A DNA stretch of 64,000 bases from JAXLYX01 sp046351215 (GTDB lineage Bacteria > Myxococcota_A > Polyangia > Polyangiales > Houyiibacteriaceae): assembly GCA_046351215.1 (NCBI GenBank), contig JAXLYX010000024.1, positions 10,358-74,357 on the forward strand, read 5' to 3'. Below the pieces are notes generated by a model, which saw nothing but the letters and a program-made list of their open reading frames with translations, made no database searches and was not told the origin of the DNA. Of the stretch, positions 35,303 to 42,744 are shown piece by piece; within the stretch, counting starts at the first letter, position 1, and the number at the start of each line of letters is the position of its first letter. Made by a program: the position numbers and the translations under genes.

Positions 35303-36586
35303 ATGCGCCGCGTCGGCTTGCTCGCGGCGTGCCTGCTCCTCGGCTTCGCCTCCACGGCGGACGCGCAGGCGCTCGTCGACGGGGGCTACAACCTCGACCT
35401 CGTGAGCCTGCCCCTGCTCGGGGGCAACAACGCGATCGGCATGGGCGGCGCGTATTCGGCCGTCGGCTTCGGCATCGACACGGTCGCCTACAATCCCGCG
35501 GCCTACGCGCAGCGAGGCGCGGGGGACGTCGACTGGTTCGCCTGGGACTACAGCGTCGGCTTCCTCTTCCCGTCGATCCTGACGAACACCAACTACTTCG
35601 ACAGCCCGCCGGGACAGGTCCCGAAGCTCGACAGCTTCCGCTTCTTCGACGCCGGTCTGCGCCTGCAGTTCGGCCCCGTGGGCGCGGGGCTCCTGATCCA
35701 GAGCTCGAACTTCCAGACGACGGTGGACGGGAATACCGTGCGCTTCCGCGCTCGAACCGCGCACCTCGGCTCGGGCGTCGAGCTGCTGCAGGGGCAGCTC
35801 GTCGTCGCCGCGGGGCTGCGGGTCCCCTTCTTCGATCTCGAGGCGCCGGGCCCGTCGGGAATCCTGCTCAAGCTGCGACAGCCGGGCATCGAGGTCGGCG
35901 GCACGCTCGGCCTCTTCGGTCAGCCGTGGAGGCTCGGCTTCGCCTTCCGCTCGCGCGTCGACTCCCCACCCAACATCGCGCCCGGGAGCGTGCCCGGGTT
36001 CGCGATCCCCGAGCTCCTCGTGCTGCCCTGGGAGATCGAAGCCGGTTTCGCCTGGCAGTTCGGCGCTCGTCCGCTGAACCGGAAGTGGCAGCACATGGAG
36101 CGGCCGCGGGTCGAGCGCCAGCGGGTCGAGGCCGAGCGGCGAGCGGGGCGCGTGAACGAGCCGCCGCCGACGCCCCGCGCGCCCGGTCAACCCCGTCCGC
36201 GCCGCAAGGAGCCGACCCGCGAGCGCTACTACCTCGTCTCGATGGACGTGGTGATCGACGGGCCCACCGCCAACGGGCAGGGGCTCGATGCCTTCCTCAC
36301 CCAGGAGTCGAGGCCCCGCGGCGCGCATACCTCGTTCGCGATCCGCTTCGGCACGGAGATGGAGCCCTGGCCGAACCGCATGAAGGTGCGAGCCGGCATC
36401 TACTCCGAGTCGAACCGCATCGAGGGGGTGTCGCCGCGCGTCCACGGCACGTTCGGCTTCGACGTGCGCCTCTTCGAGTGGGATCTCTTCGGGGTCATGG
36501 ATCCCTTCTCGATCCAGATCTCCACGATGCTCGACGTCGCCTACCAGTACCTGAACTGGGGCCTCGGTTTCTCGTTCTGGTACTGA
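35303..36586 (+). CDS. Outer-membrane beta-barrel protein, unknown
   Basis: A 427-residue exported protein with signal peptide MRRVGLLAACLLLGFASTADAQ. Alternating Gly/aromatic strands (GGNNAIGMGGAYSAVGFGIDTVAYNPAAYAQ start) resemble the PorV/FadL/UPF0164 barrel group, and the C-terminus ends in an aromatic residue (LGFSFWY), the usual barrel targeting signal. A long charged loop (RVERQRVEAERRAGRVNE) interrupts it in the middle. It follows the kinase gene with a 3-bp gap, suggesting a kinase-to-envelope link. The function is unknown. Confidence 0.8.
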   Translation: MRRVGLLAACLLLGFASTADAQALVDGGYNLDLVSLPLLGGNNAIGMGGAYSAVGFGIDTVAYNPAAYAQRGAGDVDWFAWDYSVGFLFPSILTNTNYFDSPPGQVPKLDSFRFFDAGLRLQFGPVGAGLLIQSSNFQTTVDGNTVRFRARTAHLGSGVELLQGQLVVAAGLRVPFFDLEAPGPSGILLKLRQPGIEVGGTLGLFGQPWRLGFAFRSRVDSPPNIAPGSVPGFAIPELLVLPWEIEAGFAWQFGARPLNRKWQHMERPRVERQRVEAERRAGRVNEPPPTPRAPGQPRPRRKEPTRERYYLVSMDVVIDGPTANGQGLDAFLTQESRPRGAHTSFAIRFGTEMEPWPNRMKVRAGIYSESNRIEGVSPRVHGTFGFDVRLFEWDLFGVMDPFSIQISTMLDVAYQYLNWGLGFSFWY

Positions 36587-36595
36587 GGCGAAGGC

Positions 36596-36624
36596 TTGCG
36601 GACGGGCCCTCAGGCCGCTAATCC
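36596..36624 (+). promoter_or_regulatory. Leaderless promoter of mutS2
   Basis: TTGCGG (36596-36601), 17-bp spacer, TAATCC (36619-36624). The ATG at 36631 is exactly seven bases after the last -10 base, so transcription should begin at the start codon. Confidence 0.5.
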
Positions 36625-36630
36625 GGCGCC

Positions 36631-39009
36631 ATGCAGACCGGAGCGGGCTCGCTCGCAGAGAAGACCAACCACGATCTCGAATGGGAGCGGCTCGCCGCGG
36701 CCGTGGTCTCCCGCTGCCGCGGCCCCCGGGGCAAGCGGATCGAGCTCCCGCTCGCTACCACCCGCGAGGGCACGGCGATCGGCCTCGAGGAGACCTCCGA
36801 GGCGATGCGCCTGCTCTCGGACGGGGAGCCCCTGCCGGTCGACGGGATCCGCGACGTCCGGGAGCATCTCGCGCGGGTCGACCGCATGGGAGCCCTCGAC
36901 GGGCCGGCCCTCCGCGACGTGATGCTCACGCTCGGCTCGGCCCGCGTGCTCCGTCGCTTCCTCTCGGCGCGGAAGCTGGTCGCTCCGGCGCTCGTCCGCG
37001 CGTGTCCGCTCGATCCGACGCTCGACGCCCTCGAGACGGAGCTCACGGAGCACCTCGACGCGGACGGCACGCTCGCGGACCACGCGAGCCCCGAGCTGCG
37101 GAGGCTCCGGACCGAGACCGCGAACCTCCGCGCACGCCTCGTCGGGCGGCTCGAGGAGATCATCCACAAGCGGGGCGAGCTCCTCTCCGACCGCTTCTTC
37201 ACGATCCGCGAGGGGCGCTACGTGCTCCCCGTCCGCGCCGACACGCACGAGCGCGTCTCCGGCATCGTCCACGGCACGAGCTCGAGTGGCGCGACGGTCT
37301 TCGTCGAGCCGGACGAGATCATCGTCCACGGAAACCGCCTCAAGATGGCGCAGGCCGAGCAGGAGCGGGAGGAGGCCCGCATCCTCGGAGTGCTCACGGA
37401 GAGTGTGCGCGAGCGGCTCTCGGAGCTCGTCGCGGCCGTCGACTCGCTCGATCACGCGGACCTGCGCGCCGCGATGGCGCGCTTCGGGCAGGATCTCGGT
37501 GCGCGCGTGCTGCCGCTCGCCGACGAGCCCGTCGTCGATCTCCGGCGTGCGCGCCACCCGCTCCTCCTGCTCGAGGGAGTCGCGGTCGTGCCGAACGATC
37601 TCCCGCTCGCGCACGGCCATGCCCTCGTGCTCTCGGGCCCGAACGCGGGCGGCAAGACCGTCGCGCTGAAGACGCTCGGGCTCTCGGCGCTGATGATGCG
37701 CGCCGGCCTCCCGATCGCGGCCGACGAGGGCTCGACCTGCGGCTTCTTCGACCTCGTGCTCTCGGACGTCGGCGACGACCAGAGCCTCGTGAAGAACCTC
37801 TCGACGTTCTCGGCGCACATCACGAACATCGCGGCGATCCTCCGCGCGGCCGGCGACCGTTCGCTCGTGCTCCTCGACGAGCTCGCCGGCGGCACCGATC
37901 CCGAGGAGGGCGCGGCGCTCGCCTGTGCCCTCGTCGACGCGCTCTGCCGCAAGGGCGCGGCGGTGGCCGTGACGACGCACTACGAGCCTCTCAAGGCGAT
38001 GGCGACGCGCGATCCGCGCCTGCGGAACGCGGCCGTCGGCTTCGACGTCGCGAAGATGGAGCCGACCTTCACGCTCGCCCTCGACGCCCCGGGCGCCTCG
38101 AGCGCCCTCATGGTCGCGCAGCGCTTCGGCATCCCGGTCTCGATCGTCGAGTTCGCCCGCAAGGTGCTGCCCGAGCAGTCGCGCACCTTCGACGAGCTCG
38201 TCCGGCGCCTCGAGGAGCAGCGGAAGGCCCTCGCCTTCGAGATCGCGACCGCGGAAGAGGAGCGGCGCAAGGCCGAGGCCCTCCGGCGCGAGAGCGAAGA
38301 GCGGCTCGCGGCCGTCGCCGAGCGCGAGCGTGGCAAGCTCTCGCGCGAGAACGAGAAGCTCCTCGAGCAGATCCGCCGGGGTCGGGACGAGCTCAAGGTG
38401 ATGAGGCGCACGCTGCGCGACGCGAAGTCCGAGGCCGATCTCGAGGCGGCGCGGAAGTCGGTCGAGGCGATCGTGCGCACGGCGCAGGAGGCCCGCGAGG
38501 CGACGGCGGCGAAGGCCGCGACCGTCGCCGAGGCGGGCGGGACGCCGAGCGAGCTCGTCGTCGGCGATCGGGTCTACGTCACGCGCCTGCGCACCGAGGC
38601 CGACATCCTCGAAGGGCCCTCGCGTGGCAAGGTCCGGGTCGCCGCGGGTCCGCTCAAGCTCTGGGTCGATCTCTCGGACGTGCGTCCCGTCGGGAGGCCC
38701 GGCGCCGAGCCCGCGCCCGAGCGCATGCCGACCGAGGGGCCGCGTGCGGCCCCGATCCAGACGGCGGACAACACCTGCGACGTGCGCGGGATGCGCGTCG
38801 ACGACGCCGTCGCGATGGTCGAGGCCTTCCTCGATCGCATGTTCGGCTCGTCGCAGTCGCATGCGTACATCGTCCACGGCGTCGGCTCGGGCGCGCTCCG
38901 CGACGCCGTGCGCGAGCTGCTCGCGCGCAGCGGCAGTTACGTGAAGAGCCATCGGCCGGGGACGCCCGAAGAGGGCGGCCCGAGGCTGACGGTGGTGGAG
39001 CTCCGCTGA
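36631..39009 (+). CDS. mutS2: MutS2 endonuclease / ribosome-splitting protein
   Basis: A 792-residue MutS2. The MutS-like core and ATPase (SGPNAGGKTVALKTLGLSALM Walker A near residue 333; DELAGGTDPEEGAALA) are followed by a coiled-coil arm and a C-terminal Smr domain (about 715-792: CDVRGMRVDDAVAMVEAFLDR and YIVHGVGSGALRDAV). MutS2 suppresses homologous recombination and, in Bacillus, splits stalled ribosomes; the Smr domain is a nuclease. MutS and MutS2 differ: this one lacks the mismatch-binding N-terminal domain. It should be a full-length protein. Confidence 0.95.
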   Translation: MQTGAGSLAEKTNHDLEWERLAAAVVSRCRGPRGKRIELPLATTREGTAIGLEETSEAMRLLSDGEPLPVDGIRDVREHLARVDRMGALDGPALRDVMLTLGSARVLRRFLSARKLVAPALVRACPLDPTLDALETELTEHLDADGTLADHASPELRRLRTETANLRARLVGRLEEIIHKRGELLSDRFFTIREGRYVLPVRADTHERVSGIVHGTSSSGATVFVEPDEIIVHGNRLKMAQAEQEREEARILGVLTESVRERLSELVAAVDSLDHADLRAAMARFGQDLGARVLPLADEPVVDLRRARHPLLLLEGVAVVPNDLPLAHGHALVLSGPNAGGKTVALKTLGLSALMMRAGLPIAADEGSTCGFFDLVLSDVGDDQSLVKNLSTFSAHITNIAAILRAAGDRSLVLLDELAGGTDPEEGAALACALVDALCRKGAAVAVTTHYEPLKAMATRDPRLRNAAVGFDVAKMEPTFTLALDAPGASSALMVAQRFGIPVSIVEFARKVLPEQSRTFDELVRRLEEQRKALAFEIATAEEERRKAEALRRESEERLAAVAERERGKLSRENEKLLEQIRRGRDELKVMRRTLRDAKSEADLEAARKSVEAIVRTAQEAREATAAKAATVAEAGGTPSELVVGDRVYVTRLRTEADILEGPSRGKVRVAAGPLKLWVDLSDVRPVGRPGAEPAPERMPTEGPRAAPIQTADNTCDVRGMRVDDAVAMVEAFLDRMFGSSQSHAYIVHGVGSGALRDAVRELLARSGSYVKSHRPGTPEEGGPRLTVVELR

Positions 39010-39016
39010 CCGACGT

Positions 39017-39469
39017 TCAGTCGTCGGGGTGTTCGAGCCGTTCGACGTCCGCGAGGTCCTGGAGGCGACCCGACGCTCGCTTGTTCGCGATCAGATGGTG
39101 GCGCGAGAGGACGGATACGTTCCGTCCACCGAAACGCGTCTGCACGCGCTCTCGGTACGCTTCGTCGAACGAGACCCCGTCGATGTGCGTGAGGATGTCG
39201 ATGCGGACCGGCGCGACGCCGATCTGGAAGACGGTGCCCTCGGTGGCGAGGTCCTCGACGGTCAGATCCTCGAGGGGAGCGCCGAACGCCGCGAGCGCTC
39301 GATGGGCCCTGGCCGCGTTCTCCGGCGACGGCCGGATGAAGACGTCGAGATCCTTCGTCGCCCGCACGTGTCCGTGGGCCGCGAGGGCGTGTGCGCCGAC
39401 GATCAGGAATTCGACCTCATGGTCGTCGAACGACTGCAACAGATCGACGAAGTCTTGGCTCACCCGCAT
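39017..39469 (-). CDS. Nucleotidyltransferase-fold protein (DUF6036/AbiEii-like)
   Basis: A 150-residue minimal nucleotidyltransferase. IVGAHALAAHGHVRATKDLDVFIRPS holds the Gly-x-x-Ala and Asp-x-Asp active-site pair (DLD, about residues 40-42), and PVRIDILTHIDG holds a third Asp. Members of this group (AbiEii/COG-type nucleotidyltransferases) include toxins of toxin-antitoxin systems. The start overlaps by 53 bp an upstream small gene in another frame, a possible partner. It ends 7 bp after the convergent mutS2 gene. Confidence 0.85.
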   Translation of the reverse strand: MRVSQDFVDLLQSFDDHEVEFLIVGAHALAAHGHVRATKDLDVFIRPSPENAARAHRALAAFGAPLEDLTVEDLATEGTVFQIGVAPVRIDILTHIDGVSFDEAYRERVQTRFGGRNVSVLSRHHLIANKRASGRLQDLADVERLEHPDD

Positions 39470-39629
39470 CGTCGTTTCCCCACGCGAGGCATTGCAGCGT
39501 CAATTCCCACACGGCGTCGATGCGCTCTTCCATGGTCGCCGGGGCGTGACGCACCTCGTCCGCTCGACCGGTCGGTTTCCGTTCGACGCGGAGAGTGCGG
39601 GCGATGCGCGGAGGCGGAGCTGACGGCAC
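39417..39629 (-). CDS. Small protein overlapping the nucleotidyltransferase gene, possible partner
   Basis: A 70-residue frame upstream of, and overlapping by 53 bp, the nucleotidyltransferase start. The part from an internal ATG (MEERIDAVWELTLQCLAWGND, about residue 33 onward) looks like genuine helical protein, and the N-terminus is basic (RTLRVERKPTG). Its size and place fit a helical partner or antitoxin of the nucleotidyltransferase. It could be coincidental open frame in this GC-rich DNA; the codon pattern of the overlap favours real coding, but I am not certain. Confidence 0.45.
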   Translation of the reverse strand: MPSAPPPRIARTLRVERKPTGRADEVRHAPATMEERIDAVWELTLQCLAWGNDDAGEPRLRRSVAVVRRP

Positions 39630-39709
39630 GGAGGGAGGATACCACGGCCAGAGGAGGCCGTGCCGAGCGGGCCGCCGACAAGGGCGAGCCCGGAGGCTAT
39701 GCTGGCCCC

Positions 39710-42148
39710 GTGCGCACGCTCCTCGCGACCCTCCTCGTCTCCTCGCTCTTCGTGCCGAAGGCGATGGCCCAGCTCGGTCCGTTGCCCGGGCCAGGGATCT
39801 TGCCTCCGGCGTCGATCGTCGCGCCCGACACCCCGATCGCCGTCGAGCTCGATCCCGCGGCGCTCGTCTTCCTGCAGGGAGGCGGCCTGCTCTACACGCA
39901 CGGCGACTCGCCCGCGAACGCGCGACAGGGCGTGGTCTCCGACTCGGTGACCCTCGGTGGATCGGTCCGTGGGCGCGTCGGGTTCGGGCTCGGCTTCTCG
40001 CACGTGCGGCCGGATTCGGGCGCGCGGTACGGGCGATTCAGCCTCGGGCTCGCGGCCGCTGCTGGGCGCATGGCGAGCTTCGGTCTCGCGGTGCGACACG
40101 TCGCTTCGTCCGTCGGTCCCGATCCCACGACGCTCGACCTCTCGGCGAGCCTGCGCCCCTCGTCCGCCTTCGGACTCTCGTTCGTGGCCTCGAACGTCCT
40201 CGGCCCCGCGGGCCTCGCCGGCACGAACGGACAGACGATGCCCGCGACCTTCGTCTTCGCGGTCGCGGCGCGCCCGTACCGCGACGACCTGCTCTTCCTC
40301 GAGGCGGCGTACCTCTTCGACACGGACCAACGGAGGGGAGGCCGGTTCTACGTCGCGACGTCGCCGATCCACCTCCTGCGCATCGGGACGACGCTCGACG
40401 TGACGCGCGTCTCCGGCATGACGGATCTCCGCGGCCTCGTCGGCCTCGAGCTCCGCACGAACGGTCTCTACGGCGCCGGTGGCGTGACGCTCGCCTCGGC
40501 CCAGGACTCGCCCGGATGGTACGGCGCCGCGGGGATCGTGATGGATCCCTACGCGGGCCCGCTCGCCGCCGGCCGCCGGATGCTGGAGATCGACGTGCAC
40601 GACGAGGTCGGGGCCCGCCGCATCCTCGGCCTCGTGCTCGCCCTCGAGCGGGCCGCGCTCGACCGGAGCTACGGCGGCGTGCTCCTCCGCCTCCGGCGCA
40701 CGGACCTCGGCATGGCGGCCGCGCAGGAGATCCACCAGATGGTCGCGTACCTCGAGAGCCTCGGGAAGACGGTCGTCTGCCAGCTCGAGGAGCCGCGCGG
40801 CTCGGAGCTCTACGCGTGCGCGAACGCGCATCGCACGTGGATCGACCCCGCGGGTCACCTGCGCCTCGTCGGTCCCTCGATGAACGTCGTGTTGCTCGGC
40901 GGTCTCTTGGCGAACCTCGGCCTGCGCGCCGACTTCGTCCGCGCCGGCGAGTACAAGAGCGCGCCCGAGCAGCTCGAGAACGAGACGCTCTCGCCTCCGG
41001 CCCGCGAGCAGGAAGCCGCGCTCGTCCACGACCTGCACGATCGGCTCGTGCAGGATCTCGCGGCTGATCGCACGCTCGACCGGTCCACCGTCTCGTCGCT
41101 CGTCGACCGAGGCCCTCTCACGGCCGGCGAGGCCGTGCAGGCCCGCCTCGTCGATGCCGTCGTCGATGGCGACGACCTCGCTCGGCCCCTTCGCGAGGCG
41201 CTCCCGCATCCGATGCGCCGCGTCGAGGCGGTGGCCCCGGAGCCCGATCGCCGTTTCGGGGTGCCCCGCCGCGTCGCGGTCGTCGTGGTCGACGGGAACA
41301 TCGTCGACGGAGAGAACGTCGACATCCCGTTCGTCGGCGTCCACGCGTCGGGGTCCGACACGGTGGTCGCGGCCCTCGATCGCATCGCCTCGGATCGCAC
41401 GGTCGGGGCCGTGGTGCTCCGCGTCGATTCCGGCGGAGGCTCCGCGCTCGCCTCGGATCGGATCCACCGCGCCGTGCTCCGGCTCGCCGAGCACAAGCCC
41501 GTCGTCGCCTCGCTCGGCTCCGTGGCCGCGAGCGGCGGCTACTACGTGGCCGCCGCGGCGCGGGAGATCTACGCGGATCCGGGCACGGTGACGGGCTCGA
41601 TCGGCGTCTTCTACGGCAAGGTCGATCTCGCCGGCCTCGCCTCGCGGCTCGACGTGCACGTCGAGGAATTCCGCGTCGGGAACCATGCGGGCGCCGAGAC
41701 CCCGTTCCGCCCCTACACCGCGGACGAACGCGCTCGGCTCGAGGAGCTCGTGCAGGACTCGTATCGCCTCTTCCTGCGCCGCGTGGCGGAAGGGCGCCAT
41801 CGCACGGTCGAGGAGATCGAGCCGCTCGCGCGGGGCCGCGTCTACTCCGGCGATGCCGCGGTGGAGAACGGCCTCGTCGATCACCTCGGGGGCTTCGGCG
41901 CCGCGATCGCTCGCGCGCGCGAGCTCGGGGAGCTCGACGCGGACGCCGAGGTCGTGCTCGTGCCCGAGAGGCCGCGCTCGCTCTTCGACTACCTGATGGA
42001 GGGCGATTCCGAGGATCCCGGGAGCACCAGCGCGCGCCTCGGCGTCCTGGGCTCGACGATCGGCCAGGCGCTCGGAGCCGCGATCTTCGTCTCGACGCTC
42101 GGCGAGGGCAGGGTGCTCGCGATGCCCGACCTGGTCGTCGCGCCCTGA
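39710..42148 (+). CDS. SppA-type S49 protease fused to an N-terminal beta-barrel-like domain
   Basis: An 812-residue exported protein. After a signal peptide (about 22 residues, ...FVPKAMAQ) come about 260 residues of beta-rich, Gly-rich strands (GRVGFGLGFSHV, RFSLGLAAAAG, RTNGLYGAGGV) like PorV-type barrels. A tandem S49 protease follows: Lys near residue 415 (GEYKSAPEQ), nucleophile Ser near 607 (AASGGYY) and a final REP-rich segment. It starts at GTG 39710, six bases after TATGCT. The exported protease and barrel on one chain suggest an outer-membrane or periplasmic protease. SppA proper lies at 3560-5260. Confidence 0.85.
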   Translation: MRTLLATLLVSSLFVPKAMAQLGPLPGPGILPPASIVAPDTPIAVELDPAALVFLQGGGLLYTHGDSPANARQGVVSDSVTLGGSVRGRVGFGLGFSHVRPDSGARYGRFSLGLAAAAGRMASFGLAVRHVASSVGPDPTTLDLSASLRPSSAFGLSFVASNVLGPAGLAGTNGQTMPATFVFAVAARPYRDDLLFLEAAYLFDTDQRRGGRFYVATSPIHLLRIGTTLDVTRVSGMTDLRGLVGLELRTNGLYGAGGVTLASAQDSPGWYGAAGIVMDPYAGPLAAGRRMLEIDVHDEVGARRILGLVLALERAALDRSYGGVLLRLRRTDLGMAAAQEIHQMVAYLESLGKTVVCQLEEPRGSELYACANAHRTWIDPAGHLRLVGPSMNVVLLGGLLANLGLRADFVRAGEYKSAPEQLENETLSPPAREQEAALVHDLHDRLVQDLAADRTLDRSTVSSLVDRGPLTAGEAVQARLVDAVVDGDDLARPLREALPHPMRRVEAVAPEPDRRFGVPRRVAVVVVDGNIVDGENVDIPFVGVHASGSDTVVAALDRIASDRTVGAVVLRVDSGGGSALASDRIHRAVLRLAEHKPVVASLGSVAASGGYYVAAAAREIYADPGTVTGSIGVFYGKVDLAGLASRLDVHVEEFRVGNHAGAETPFRPYTADERARLEELVQDSYRLFLRRVAEGRHRTVEEIEPLARGRVYSGDAAVENGLVDHLGGFGAAIARARELGELDADAEVVLVPERPRSLFDYLMEGDSEDPGSTSARLGVLGSTIGQALGAAIFVSTLGEGRVLAMPDLVVAP

Positions 42149-42155
42149 GCGCCGC

Positions 42156-42650
42156 TCACATCGCCGGCGCCCGGAACGTCCGCATCGCGAACGCGCCCCC
42201 GCGCGTGCTCGAGATCTGCAGGTGGTACTCCGCCGGCCGCTCCGGGCAGAGCGGATCGGCGAGTCCGAGCGTCGCCGACGCCCCGTGCTCGCGATCGACC
42301 ACGATCGGATCGCCGTTCGTGTCGACGAGCCGCAGCTGGAGCTCGCCCGCCGAGGGCTCGGCCTCGACGAAGATCGAGTAGCAGTAGCCGCCGTAGAGCA
42401 GGACGCCCTGGTCGGCCGAATGGCCGACGTCCATGCGTCCACGGACGATCGTCCCGACTTCCTCGGACTCTCCGGCGCGCTCCACCACGGCCCGGTGGAG
42501 CCGCGCGCCGAGCGGATCGCGGGCGGGATCCGGCGCCGGACCGCGATCGACGCGAGGGGCCTCGCGCGCGGCCCGAGGCGCCTCGCAGCCGGGGAGGGCG
42601 GCGGCGAGCGCGAGGAGCAGGGCGGGGAACGTGCGGGTCTTTCGGGCCAT
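42156..42650 (-). CDS. Putative lipoprotein of unknown function
   Basis: A 164-residue protein with a lipoprotein signal (MARKTRTFPALLLALAAALPGC, lipobox Leu-Pro-Gly-Cys at 22). The body is beta-rich (VLLYGGYCYSIFVEAEPSAGELQLRLVDTNGDPIVVDREHG) with two further Cys. It could be a small beta-sandwich. I do not recognise it. The ATG at 42650 follows TACGTT by seven bases on the minus strand, a possible leaderless start. It converges with the SppA fusion and is divergent from the phosphodiesterase gene. Confidence 0.7.
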   Translation of the reverse strand: MARKTRTFPALLLALAAALPGCEAPRAAREAPRVDRGPAPDPARDPLGARLHRAVVERAGESEEVGTIVRGRMDVGHSADQGVLLYGGYCYSIFVEAEPSAGELQLRLVDTNGDPIVVDREHGASATLGLADPLCPERPAEYHLQISSTRGGAFAMRTFRAPAM

Positions 42651-42708
42651 CTCCCCGAACGTACCAGGGACGCGCGGGAATCGCGAAGGGCGCGTGGGTT
42701 CGGCGGGT

Positions 42709-42737
42709 TTGACCGGATCGGGGGCCCCGCCTACCTT
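42709..42737 (+). promoter_or_regulatory. Promoter of phosphodiesterase-type gene, nearly leaderless
   Basis: TTGACC (42709-42714), 17-bp spacer, TACCTT (42732-42737). Seven bases separate the -10 from the ATG at 42745, so the leader would be zero to one base. This is the clearest example of the pattern in the window. Confidence 0.6.
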
Positions 42738-42744
42738 CGCGGCC

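Noticed and set aside
32981..36445. A 1154-codon open frame on the minus strand
   Set aside because: It is the antisense shadow of the kinase and barrel genes, with Arg/Ala-rich sequence and no domain. Long antisense frames are expected at this GC content.
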